DNA of 64,000 nt from Haliclona indistincta (GCA_964017065.1 OZ024784.1:18069344-18133343); one strand, 5' to 3'; shown: positions 13,726-24,571, counted from the first letter of the stretch. Numbers and translations: made by a program. The notes: generated by a model not told the origin, from the letters alone.

Positions 13726-15557
13726 ATGGCGTCGAATATTGATCAGCTCGAGGAAAAACTCCGTCGCTTTGAGACCGAGTATGAAGAAGGTATCAATGTT
13801 GCACATTTTTTCAGACAGTTTAAGCATTATAATCGTAGGCGAACTGGATCAACTATAAAGAACGGACAAAGCCACCAGCGATCGCGAGAATCCACCCAAG
13901 TGCACCGGAAGTCACGTGCTACACTCACGTGACAACTCACAGCTAGTAACTAAACCTAAACCCAAGACCCTAAAAAACCTTCGCCTAACGGCGCCCAGTA
14001 TTCGCTAACGGGCGTTTTAACACTAAGGATCGTCGTTCCCGGCGTTTTAACACTAAGGATCGTCGTTCCCGGCGTTCTAACACTAAGGATCGTCGTTCCC
14101 GGCGTTCTAACACTAAGGATCGTCGTTCCTGGCGTTCTAACTGTAAACACTAAGGATCGTGAGGTGGCGAATATTACGGTTGATTCCTTGGGTTTAGGTT
14201 TAGTTACTAGCTGTGAGTTGTCACGTGAGTGTAGCACGTGACTTCCGGTGCACTTGGGTGGATTCTCGCGATCGCTGGTGGCTTTGTCCGTTCTTTATAG
14301 TTGATCCGGAGAACTAACCAAGAAAGGGTACAGGAAGCGCACTCTTGAAATAAAAAGGGAAATTTTACAGGCAGAGTTGGACGATGGTAAGCACTATTAG
14401 AATTATATTATAGTAGAATGGTCTACGTGACTTTAATTCAATCGTAGGTATCCTAACTCAGAAAGGTTATGAGAGGAAGATGAGCAAAGTAGAAGGAGAC
14501 CTCGCGTCGAGTGTTGTTTCTACTGAAGTGTTGCCAGGAGATGAAACTGATGGTTTGAAGATCAGTGAAAGCCTTTCTTCGACAACAATGGAAAAAACGA
14601 TTCGAAGCCTGTTCAATCCAAACAGAAAACCGCAGAAGCGTGTGGTGCCACCAACTAACCAGCTCTCACATAGTAAACTACAAGCTCCTCTTTCAAAGAA
14701 GCGTGTAAAGCGGCCATCAACATCCACCATCGGCAGTGATGTGCAACCTCCTGCAGTGAAGCGAGCAAAGCAGGCAAAGGTATCAACATCTACCATCGGC
14801 GGTGATCTGCGAGCAAAGCAGACAAAGGTACAGCCACTGCATGGCCACATGAACTCAGAGCGTAATCTTCTTACCCCTATAGCTGCAGCCAATAAAATTG
14901 GTCAATCCCAAAGCAATTCCCAAAGCAATGACAAATGTGTCTACTGGCACTAGTACTGGTGTGTTAATTCACAGCATCAACTATAATGAAGTTATTTTAT
15001 TTCAGTCACAGAAACATTTCTTGAAGAACTTCATTCAAACACAATTCTCAGAATCTTTGAGGAAGAGTCATTCAGTTATGTGCCTGATAGAACCAACGAT
15101 GACGTTTGGACCAATGAGGTATACTATTATAGAATAAAATTAATGCTGCAAAATTCAATTATTATGTCTCATACAGGTCACGCTGGAAACAGGCCAATTT
15201 TTCCTCGGCATTAACACTATTGTGGACAGTTGGGTCCGATCGAGAGCCAACGCTCAAGCGGCCACTGGAACAAGTGCTGTTGATGCAAACTCTTACGTGA
15301 TAGTCACTGAAGATCTAATGCAGGAGTTCGAATTGTATAAACAAGACATGCTAAGTAAAGCAAGACCCAAGCCAGGAGAAGCCCTTCTGAGATCAAACGA
15401 AGTTGTGAGGAAATGGATAGATGAGGAACAAATCTCGCCGCACATAATCCATTACAGAGGTGAAGAATACCTGTTGATTCCTCTCGATGTGGTAGATTGC
15501 TTATGTGATTGGGTCAAACAAGCAAGGTGTCGATATCCATTTCAGTCTATAGCATGA
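13726..15557 (+). pseudogene. E1 accessory gene with DIP2/DMAP1-binding-like N-terminus, interrupted by a MITE
   Basis: The start at 13726 reads MASNIDQLEEKLRRFETEYE. After the inserted MITE (13846-14307) the frame resumes near 14308 with ELTKKGYRKRTLEIKRE, and after a short intron with ILTQKGYERKMSKVEGDL. The pair of TxKGYxxK motifs resembles the DMAP1-binding domain at the N-terminus of DIP2 proteins (known consensus similar to GDITQKGYEKKRSKL). A basic Ser/Lys-rich linker follows (14480-14935). Exons at about 15006-15118 and 15179-15557 encode an acidic, unrecognised C-terminal region ending YPFQSIA. The MITE brings a stop codon soon after its left end, so this copy should be truncated. 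The gene may have been captured from the host or may be an ancestral partner of the transposase. Confidence 0.6.
13846..14307. mobile_element. 462 bp MITE with 8-bp TSD and internal 30-bp tandem repeats, inside the E1 accessory gene
   Basis: Terminal inverted repeats of about 120 bp start GGATCAACTATAAAGAACGG on both sides. The flanks are GGCGAACT (13838-13845) and GGAGAACT (14308-14315), an 8-bp duplication with one mismatch. The centre (about 14010-14160) holds four to five copies of a 30-bp unit containing CACTAAGGATCGTCGTTCC. An 8-bp duplication fits hAT-type mobilisation. The same internal module recurs at about 23,217-23,400 and 25,600-25,830. Confidence 0.85.
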
Positions 15558-16349
15558 TACCATCTCCAATCCTACTATAGTCAGTAGTCATATGTAATCC
15601 TGCATACTCAACTGTTTATACTCAATCAGCCTTGTTCGGGACAGAACAATCATTATTTTATTCATTTTTTATTATCCTGATTATATTCATGCTATGTTCA
15701 ATGATGCTTCAAGAAACTTACTCAATCGGCAACCTGCTTATACTCAACTGTATTCAGTTCATCAGCTTGAAGTTGATCCCACCGTGTGTCAATTGATCCT
15801 GCTTATTTAGTCAATGGCAAAACTCCTATGTTCATCCTTCAACCAATCGTCTATAATCATCAACAAACAGATTATCATTCCATATGCAGACCACGTGATG
15901 ACTGATTCTATTTAATGCCAACTTTTGAATAATAATTATTATTATAATGACAATAAAAGATATGGTTAATGGTTTCAAGGGGGTATGTATGTGTGTCGGC
16001 TGCAAGTTCCACCATGAAAGCTCATGCATGTTCACACTATAGCAAGAGAAAAGACACATGTAAAAAACCTGTACAGTGGACCACTGAGCTATTGAAACAT
16101 GCACGCGGCGCCTGGAAGTTAGAAACCATGACTTGGTACCTCGCCTCCCATTAATTGATCATCTTACTTTGAGTGCATCCATTTCTCAACGACATCGTCT
16201 TCACGAACGAGACTCGACACATGGTCGAGAGCTAGTCGCCATTTTATAGCCACGCCTTTAGACAACACCTACAAAGCCCCACCCAGAATAGTCTTGGTTC
16301 TGGATTTCCGGTTCCCGATTAATGTCCCAAACGGCGTTCCATAGTCCAC

Positions 16350-19300
16350 TATGGCGCGCCGTTTGTAAAAGTATTCAGAACAGATTATTCAGAACCAAGG
16401 CTTGCTGGGGTGGGGCAATACAGGTGTGGTTGGTAGGCGTGGCCAGTATTGCTACAGCTACAGTAACAAGCTAGAGCTAGCTAGAGACGACTAGACATGA
16501 GAGGCGTCGCGCTACCGGTACCACTCCAGCCCGTAGAGCCTAGTGGCGTGCAGTATGCGAGGAAGAAGATACTATCTTGGCCTCATGTATCGCCTCGCCG
16601 GTGTGATGAGCCTGGAACATGTGGTGGAAGAGCTAGGAGCCTACTCTGCTCATTATAGTTAGGCAGATGATTGTTGATCATAGAGATGTGGACAGCATGT
16701 ATGAAGAAATCATTCAGTTAGCAGTAGAATAGAAAGGGGAGCTAAGACCACCTAATTAGAGACAATTAAGGCCCAGTCCTGTTTGACAATTTTTACGGCT
16801 GATACTGCACCGGCACTGGTAGCCTAGTCAGCCGTAATCGTGAACTTCAAATCATGTATTACTGACTAGCTACAATTATTACGGGAGTGCTTTAGCGAAC
16901 CTTAGCTTTACACTGAATGTTGTGTTTATTAGTACATTGTCATCATTTCAACACCGAATTTCCTTTCTCTCACTATAGTGTAATTGGCATACTCTACTCA
17001 CTGTCTACAGTGTAAGATGTATGGAAGAATAGCAGCACGGTGTAGCATTTGTCATAGTCTATCACCAGCAGAGGCAAGACGGTTATCACTCACTCCAAGT
17101 TTCAATAGATGAACTCCAGAACTGAGGCAGAATTGATGGTTTTATTGCCTTTGTGATTAAAATTCTCTCATTTTGTTTGTATTTGTTTGGTAAGAGTGAC
17201 TGAAATGAGGTGATGCTATTAAATTATTCCAGTACGATAAGCTATAGTTAGCACAGTACAATTTCTACTACAGATTTGAAACTGATGCAGACAATGATTA
17301 TAGTCATAAGATGCACCATGATGCAGTCAAATGTGTGCGTCTCAAGAGGGTCTGGTATAGGGTAGAGTGGACCGGTTGCACTAAATATACAAAACTGACC
17401 CAAGGAATGATTTTAGTCACTGGATCACGGCAGTAAAATGCATACTTGTCAAGAGGATTTGGTAGACTTAAGTGGACTCTGACTGGTGATGCATTTGACT
17501 GCATATTAATTTTGTTACCTCAGAACACCATTGTTTGCATTTTGTTTAGTGAATTGAATTCTAGTAGTAAAGTCATTTTATTGACCTAGGAGTAATTGCA
17601 ACACAAAGGATTTTAAATGTTTTAGGTACTGTCAAACATGGCCTACAACATAACATACCAAAAGTCTCGAAGAATCTCACTGGGGAAATTAGCACTTTTG
17701 TTATCTCACGAATAATTAATAAGTTGTTACATTTTCTATTTAATTATTAGTCACAACACAAAGGTTTATGAATGTTTTTGGTGTTGTTAGTAATTGTCTA
17801 CAACATGCTATCAGACCTCAAGAAGTCTCATTAGGGAAAGAGGCAGAATTTAGCATTTTGTTGACTTATGAATAATTAATGAGTTACCTCAATTATATTC
17901 AACCAAGTGCACATGCAGTATGAATCAAACAAGATTTTTGATATCTCAGCATCACAACAATACTATTATAACTTATTCTTTGCATGCCAGGAACTGTTGT
18001 GCAAGACACTTGTGATAGATTGTCAAAGACTTTAATAATCAATAGCAATGACAACTCAAGGCTCAATCATGAGCCAGCAGCAATAGCTCAGTACAGAAAA
18101 CATGACACTCGGCACTGACAGCATGATTATATAGTGACTGCATGACAATGTGACTGATGTACAATAATAAACACGATATTGTCCTAAGACAATGAGGGTC
18201 ATGAGTCAGTCAATCCGGCTGCAAATGTCACAACACTAACTATAGTATTTTAAGTTATTTAACGTTGTATACCAATTCTCGGTAACTGCATGTTAGACTA
18301 CAAAACCAGTCTAGTAGCAACTTAAGCACAATAGCAGTACCACAGTACATTATAGCTATAGAGCACAAAGAGTAGCATAGTTACAACACAAAGTTAGTCT
18401 TAGAGTAGTGCATATACAATGGTAAAGCCAAACTGTTACTGTTATAGAGTACAAGTAAAAGCTAGAGGACAATTCAAGTCTTATAGTAGCTAGAAGGCAG
18501 TCTTAGTCTTAGAGTGGTATAGTAGCTATAAAATATAGATGGCAATCTTAGGGTGGTATAGTAGCTAGAGGGTGGTCTTAGAGTGGTATAGTAGTATAAA
18601 GGCAGTCTCAGAGTGGTATAGCAGTATAAAGGCAGGTACAGCAGTATAAAAGGCAGTCTTGAAGTGATATAGGCAGGCTTAGAGTGGCATTGTAGTTATG
18701 TAGTATAACTAGCAGTCTTAGAGTGCTATGGTAGTATAAAGCAGTATTAGAGTTGCATAGTAGTATAAATTTAAAGTGCTATAGTAGTATAAAAGCAGTC
18801 TTGTCTTAGCTAAAATAGTCGTAATAGCTGGAGCAGTTGTGTGACTTAAGAGAATGATAAATAGCTTATTCAGCATAATCCTTTACACATGCAAGTACAA
18901 TGTAGCAGTGTAGCAAAATAGTTATCCTTAATGTTGAGTCCATTTTGCTTCACAACGAGCTATAGGTTACTTCTAAGTGTATGCTAAAAGTTTTTTTGTC
19001 AAAGTAACTATATCTACAGCAGGACTGTAGGAGGCATTGATGGTTGTGCATAATATATACAGGTGGCTCAAAATTTTAGATTGCCGTTATTATACAAGTG
19101 CAATACAAATAACCATTGATTAATTGTTATAGTTATTGGCTTTAGATCAGTGTGGCTAGTGTACAATGTCTATAATGCAATATAATGATCATGTTAGATG
19201 TAGAGCAGCTATGATCCTCCTCTAGCTCTAAAGAACATTAAACACATTATTTTGGTTAATAATTTGAAAATCAAGATTATAATGAGATTTGTAATTAAAA

Positions 19301-20637
19301 ATTACAAATAATGCTATTTTTAGTATTTCCCTTTAGTATGTTACAGAGCAAGCAATTCTGTACTAGAAAATATAAAACCATTTGTGTTGCAATTACTCCT
19401 ATAGGTTTGACCCTTTTTGGGCTTAAAATGACTGTACTATAGTGCAACCAGTCCGCTCTAGCCTACCAGACCCTCTTGAGACGCACAAATTTGACTGCAT
19501 CTTGTGACTAAAACAATTGTCTGAATCGATCGGTTTAGTGAATGTAGTGCAACCGGTCCACTCTACCCTACCCTATACCAGACCCTCTTGAGACGCACAC
19601 ATTTGACTGCATCATGGTGCATCTTATGACTATAACCATTGTCTGCAAATCTGTAGTAGAAATATTATTATACTATGCAAGCTAGCTTATTGCACTGGAA
19701 TAATTGCAAGCAAAATGATCATTCACTTGTCTTATCAAGTCTAGTCCGTCAATCTCACGCTAATTTAATAGCATCACCTCATTTCAGTCACTCTTACCAA
19801 ACAAATACAAACAAAATGAGAGAATTTTAATCACAAAGGCAATAAAACCATCAATTCTGCCTCAGTTCTGGAGTTCATCTATTGAAACTTGGAGTGAGTG
19901 ATAACCGTCTTGCCTCTGCTGGTGATAGACTATGACAAATGCTACACCGTGCTGCTATTCTTCCATACATCTTACACTGTAGACAGTGAGTAGAGTATGC
20001 CAATTACACTATAGTGAGAGAAAGGAAATTCGGTGTTGAAATGATGACAATGTACTAATAAACACAACATTCAGTATAAAGCTAAGGTTCGCTAAAGCAC
20101 TCCCGTAATAATTGTAGCTAGTCAGTAATACATGATTTGAAGTTCACGATTACGGCTGACTAGGCTACCAGTGCCGGTGCAGTATCAGCCGTAAAAATTG
20201 TCAAACAGGACTGGGCCTTAATTGTCTCTAATTAGGTGGTCTTAGCTCCCCTTTCTATTCTACTGCTAACTGAATGATTTCTTCATACATGCTGTCCACA
20301 TCTCTATGATCAACAATCATCTGCCTAACTATAATGAGCAGAGTAGGCTCCTAGCTCTTCCACCACATGTTCCAGGCTCATCACACCGGCGAGGCGATAC
20401 ATGAGGCCAAGATAGTATCTTCTTCCTCGCATACTGCACGCCATTAGGCTCTACGGGCTGGAGTGGTACCGGTAGCGCGACGCCTCTCATGTCTAGTCGT
20501 CTCTAGCTAGCTCTAGCTTGTTACTGTAGCTGTAGCAATACTGGCCACGCCTACCAACCACACCTGTATTGCCCCACCCCAGCAAGCCTTGGTTCTGAAT
20601 AATCTGTTCTGAATACTTTTACAAACGGCGCGCCATA
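16350..20637. mobile_element. E2: non-autonomous element with ~1.1 kb terminal inverted repeats
   Basis: The ends read TATGGCGCGCCGTTTGTAAA inward from both sides. The arms (about 16350-17350 and 19550-20637) are nearly identical inverted copies, differing by rare substitutions such as GTGGCG versus ATGGCG near 16,550/20,440. It is flanked by GTCCAC (16344-16349) and GTCCCC (20638-20643). The ends resemble E1 (TATGG, CGCCGTTTG, ATTCAGAACCA), which suggests mobilisation by the E1-type integrase. The centre (about 17,500-19,460) has no plausible long ORF. A 52-codon ORF (16497-16655) is present in both arms; whether it is translated cannot be told. High arm identity suggests recent insertion or gene conversion. 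Confidence 0.85.
18470..18800 (+). repeat. Degenerate ~30 bp minisatellite in the centre of E2
   Basis: About ten imperfect units follow the pattern GGCAGTCTTAGAGTGGTATA then GTAGTATAAA. Unit length varies from about 20 to 35 bp. Confidence 0.8.
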
Positions 20638-20643
20638 GTCCCC

Positions 20644-20881
20644 AGCTAGCTGCTCGTCATGTATATGTATGAGTTCGTGCGCGTGTTAACGATCGAGAGG
20701 CGTGGCAATCAATAAAATAGTCTATGAATTAATTAAACGTGCTCGAGAAGGGGGGGAATTGGCCCCCGATTCCCCCCCCTGGATCCGCCACTGGGTAGTA
20801 CTGAATCCTTATTATCCTTATGGTAGTACTGAATCTCAGCATTGCATCGATGAGATTCAGTACTACTGCGTGTGGATCTAA
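20644..20881. other. Inter-element stretch with a hAT-type end and a perfect hairpin
   Basis: The sequence ending at 20795 reads inward CAGTGGCGGATCCAGG followed by G/C runs, a typical hAT terminus; the rest of that element is not visible. Directly after it, 20823-20865 forms a perfect stem of about 16 bp (GTAGTACTGAATCTCA and its complement) with a short loop. Confidence 0.6.
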
Positions 20882-21284
20882 TACTGCGTTCACACAGGCA
20901 TGTGAAGCAAGCCAGCCCTGGTCGGCGCGGGTAACTGGCACGCTATTTGGCTGCGTGCACAGGAGCACGCAAGCGAGTTCGAGCTCGCTCGAGCTCGCTA
21001 CATGCAATAATGAAGGGTGGATACTTCCTAGTAATAAAAAGGAAGGTTAAAATGGCGTCGAACATAGCGTCGAACGAAGAACTGCTCGTGCAGTTTTCAT
21101 GCAGTTACGAGTAGGTAGGCGCGTTGTTTACTACTTCGGAAGTACTTTTCTAAGCAGATATGATCAATAAACTACTCGGCACGGCTCGGCTCGATTTGTG
21201 CCTGTTCACACAGTAATTTTGTAAGCAAGTTGGCGCGCGCCAACGTGAGCTGACCCGCGACCTTGTGCCTGTGTGAACGCAGTA
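20882..21284. mobile_element. 403 bp PIF/Harbinger-type MITE (TAA TSD)
   Basis: The inverted ends are TACTGCGTTCACACAGGC, flanked by TAA (20879-20881 and 21285-21287). A TAA/TTA three-base target is characteristic of PIF/Harbinger. The inner part is GC-rich and includes a 20-codon ORF starting MASNIASNEELLVQF at about 21052, which may be a transposon-protein remnant. Confidence 0.8.
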
Positions 21285-21287
21285 TAA

Positions 21288-21512
21288 TTGTATTGCTGAT
21301 AATGTACGGTTCACGGTTTACGAATTGAATTTTGCAAGAAGCGTGAAAACCGCTGTACGCCTCTTGGACGGCGTTGGACATTTTCAGGCTACGTCACAAG
21401 TTTATACAGTAGAAAGCATTAGGGCTGCAATGCTAATGATATTCACCATTGTGTAATTGTGTATAGGTAAACTATATTGACGGTTGCATACTAGGTAATG
21501 AACTCTTGATAA
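21288..21512. other. Non-coding stretch related to the CCDC61 upstream region
   Basis: Bases 21288-21365 match 10532-10590 in inverted orientation with small indels (GGTTCACGGTTTACGAAT, then CAAGAAGCGTGAAAAC). Both copies may be fragments of one dispersed repeat or a moved promoter segment. Nothing coding was found. Confidence 0.55.
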
Positions 21513-22075
21513 TACCTTAAACCCAGTAATTTTAGCGACCACTTAATTTAGCGTTTTGCGATTGAAGACATTTAGCGTGTACTAATTTTAGCGTTTGGCT
21601 GCTATTATAACTAGAGTTCTAATGAACACATACCCGTGCGCTGAGCTAGGAGCTAAACACGACTACTCCAGCATTACTGCAACACTAGCCCATAGACAGC
21701 TCCAGAAAATAGATGATAGCATACATGCACTAACAGTTGATTGTCACATCACAGAAGGCCTGAAGAAAGACTGATACGATGATACCGTAGCTATTGGCCT
21801 CAAGAAGCTCTGACGTACGGTACATGTGAGACTGAGTGAGGACGTTTATAGGAGGTTGGGTGACACACCCACAATACCGTAAAGTGCTCTTACAAGGACA
21901 CGTAGCTTTAGAAAGCCATGGATTAGCCGCTTGAGCAAGGCTTGCCAGCACAGAAAACGTCTTCAAAGGACTATAAATTCGGTGAAGAAGCTGCAGAGAG
22001 TGTTTTAGTGGAGAGTTTCGAGCGGTAAGACGCATTGTAGCTCAGGAAGCTCTAACATCAAAGGCACCGCTAGTG

Positions 22076-22216
22076 GAATATATCCCATACCACTGCGGAT
22101 TTCAGGGCAATACTTATATCCCTCAGGAAGTAGTTCTACTTCCTGGGGGATATATATATATCGCCCAGGAAGTCACGCTTACTTCCTGGGGGATATATAT
22201 ATATCCTCCAGGAAGT
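22076..22216. repeat. Cluster of AT-core palindromes
   Basis: Two 36-bp near-perfect palindromes (22138-22173 and 22181-22216) have ACTTCCTGGGG arms around an alternating AT core. A third smaller one with CAGGAAGT arms lies at about 22124-22145. A related GGCAATATATTCC palindrome family occurs at about 23,529-23,615. Confidence 0.85.
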
Positions 22217-22299
22217 CAGCTGACTTCAAAAAGTTACCTCCCACTTACCCCTCCGTACGAAAGGAGGAGAGGCTGGCTTCACAGAGAGTGAAGCCGAAG

Positions 22300-22816
22300 T
22301 TGCCTTTGAAGAGATTGCGGTGATTTTATAGCACTAAAGTTTCATGACACTTGTGGGACTCAAATAGTGCGAAAAAATGGCGTCTTGAACTTGTGGACAA
22401 CAAAATAAACCAGCCATAATCATGTAAAGGGAACTATTTGCAGCATCTAAAAGCACGACTAAGTTTCGAGCATCAACCAAGCTCGTCGGGAGGGCCAAGC
22501 TCAAGCTTAGCAAAGAACGCGTTACTCGAGACAAACGCCGGGACCGTTCGACAGTGACGAACGACGCCGGTCACGGAATGGCTGGACAAACTACTGCAAC
22601 CTAGGTTTGTTAAGCTGCAAAGGCTACATAACTAAACTGCAGGACCCACACGTATGCCTCAGCGAGGCTTACCGTTGCTGTCAGTTCTTCGGGCGGTCAA
22701 CCAATGATCACTCGCGTACTCGACAAAGTTGGCTTATTCAGGTTAGTAAACGAACGAAAGCGTGCAGAAAGCCAGTCTTGCTGTTGGATCTTAGAGCTTT
22801 CTGAGCTACAAAATAG
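22300..22816. other. No recognisable gene
   Basis: A frame open from about 22440 to 22603 encodes a Lys/Arg-rich segment (KLVGRAKLKLSKERVTRDKR), preceded by a possible splice acceptor (TTTGCAG). It lacks a start codon and a recognisable family. It could be a decayed transposon exon. Confidence 0.3.
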
Positions 22817-23216
22817 TTAACCCATGGGTTCCTCGGCAGTATGGAATCAGGAGCCCATCGAGACGACATGCGCAAGGGAGCATGCAACTCTGTATACGGC
22901 GAAATCCAAACATGGCTGCCCATTCTATTTTTAGTCACTCCTTATACGGTCATGCAGTCCTTATACGGTCAATATGGCTGGGGATGAACATAGTTTATTC
23001 TATATAAGGATAAAATGAATCGCTATTTTTAAAACTTGGCAGCCATGTTTGGATTTCGCCGTATACACTAAGTAGTACGGAGTTGCATGCTCCCTCGCCG
23101 GCTTCGCCGGCTCGATATGCTCCTGATGGAATATGGGATTGGCTTTGTTCACTTAATCCCAGGTCCGGATGTATTACGTCACACTCGTTGCTATGGTATT
23201 CACGTGCTAAACAAAA

Positions 23217-23400
23217 CTAAATACTAAACCCAAGACCTTAAAAAACTTCGCCTAACTGCGCAAAGTCGGGATGGTCTTCCTAACTAACTAAGGATCATCG
23301 GGAGGGTCTTCCTAACTAAGGATCCCGATCGTCGGAAGGGTCTTCCTAACTAAGGATCGTCGGGAGTGTCTTCCTAACTAAGGATCGTTGGGAGGCTAAC
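23217..23400 (+). repeat. AAGGATCGTCGG minisatellite block, left copy
   Basis: A leader AAACCCAAGACCTTAAAAAA is followed by five degenerate units containing CTAACTAAGGATCGTCGGGA. The same leader plus repeat structure occurs inverted at 25,600-25,830 and inside the MITE at 13,846-14,307. Confidence 0.85.
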
Positions 23401-23572
23401 AATCCGTGGCTAACAGCGCAAACCATGGGCCTAACAGCGCTACTGGCCCGTGCAAAATATGGATAAAATCGCTAGCCTCTGAATAACAGTTTTTGTATCC
23501 CACCTCGTGGGCGTATCAAAGGCACCGCCAGGGCAATATATTCCATACTGCCCCAACTGCAGGGCAATATGG

Positions 23573-23990
23573 AATATATTGCTGCCCTAGGGCAATATGG
23601 AATATATTGCCCGGGGCCACGATATATTGCCTGGGTGCGGATATTGTCTGAAGGAACAGACAATATCTGTGGAAAGGGCAAGAGCCCAAAAAATTTTTAA
23701 CGTGGTACAGTGTTGACCACGTGGTAGAAAAAATAGCCAGCTCCACTACAGTCTAGTGTCTTTTGCCCTCTTCCTCGGAGTAATATATTGCTGCCCTAGG
23801 GCAATATGGAATATATTGCCCGGGGCCACGATATATTGCCTGGGTGCGGATATTGTCTGAAGGAACAGACAATATCTGTGGAAAGGGCAAGAGCCCAAAA
23901 AATTTTTAACGTGGTACAGTGTTGACCACGTGGTAGAAAAAATAGCCAGCTCCACTACAGTCTAGTGTCTTTTGCCCTCTTCCTCGGAGT
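23573..23990. repeat. Exact 209 bp tandem duplication
   Basis: Bases 23573-23781 and 23782-23990 appear identical by eye. Each copy contains a palindrome (TGCCCTAGGGCA), a hairpin ATATTGTCTGAAGGAACAGAC and CCACGTGG. Identity implies a very recent duplication or an assembly artefact. Confidence 0.9.
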
Positions 23991-24404
23991 GGTGGTACCT
24001 GTGACGACTGCTGATAGATGACCGCTGGTGATCGATGTTTCTCATTACTGGATTTAGCTAGCACTATGAATGCTTCAGCGGCAAGAAACTTTCTGTTGCA
24101 TGGTCTACAGATATACTCCGAGTGCATGTCCACTGATTGCCACAACTGAACTGTTGATCACTCTGCTCAGTCTTTCCGCAACGCCTGATCTTGAAAACAG
24201 TGCCACACTGTGTTTAGATCTACTGCAGATGAAGCCATAACGACTGCCACACTGTTGATTCAGCTGTTTTATTTATTGTACCACATTGCGGTTGTTAATG
24301 GTATTCAGCGTTTATTAACTTATGAATAATATTATTACTTACGCGCACTATCGCGCAAGCGCACTATTACCCTTGCAGTGTGTACCAGGCCTAATTTTTC
24401 GCCG

Positions 24405-24421
24405 TTTCCTACCCACTGAGC
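24405..24421 (-). repeat. tRNA A-box-like fragment
   Basis: The minus strand reads TCGGTGGCTCAGTGGGTAG around this site, a good RNA polymerase III A-box. No B-box follows at the expected distance, so it is probably a truncated SINE head. Confidence 0.4.
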
Positions 24422-24571
24422 CACCGAGACCTGATGATTGCTTTGCCTTGGAACGAGGCTTTATAGTAATATTCTTTTATAGTACACGTGCGCGGGCATG
24501 TCACGTGCTTCCTGCCCGTGACGTAATACATCCGGACCTGGGATTGAGTGAACAAAGACAATCCCGATGGA

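Larger units (their letters stand above)
11866..16343 (+). mobile_element. E1: integrase-encoding DNA transposon with terminal inverted repeats and 6-bp TSDs
   Basis: The left end reads TATGGAACGCCGTTTGGGAC. The right end read inward is the same for 21 bases, and similarity continues with gaps through GAACCGGAAATCCAGAACCA (about 50 bp), then weakly to about 130 bp. It is flanked by GTCCCC (11860-11865) and GTCCAC (16344-16349), a 6-bp duplication with one mismatch. It carries two plus-strand genes: an integrase-like transposase (about 12165-13631) and an accessory gene (13726-15557). About 790 bp of 3' sequence (15,558-16,343) shows no gene. Integrase-type DDE transposases are known in Ginger (4-bp TSD) and Polinton/Maverick (6-bp TSD) elements. 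E1 is too small and lacks a polymerase, so it is not a full Polinton. Its superfamily is left open. Confidence 0.8.

Noticed and set aside
18470..18800. Possible CRISPR-like array in the E2 centre
   Set aside because: Units are degenerate and vary in length with no unique spacers, and the genome is animal. It is a minisatellite.
20644..20795. Single hAT element spanning from 10,634 to 20,795 with E1/E2 inside
   Set aside because: Both positions have hAT-type termini, but the sequences inside and the flanking 8-mers do not match, so they are two different element ends.
21730..22035. 101-codon minus-strand ORF
   Set aside because: No recognisable domain, in a transposon nest; length is compatible with chance.
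23906..24145. Minus-strand ORF with a CRPCNRKF segment suggesting a zinc finger
   Set aside because: Only one CxxC pair with no partner residues in a clear pattern, and it runs into the 209-bp duplication. Not enough to call a gene.
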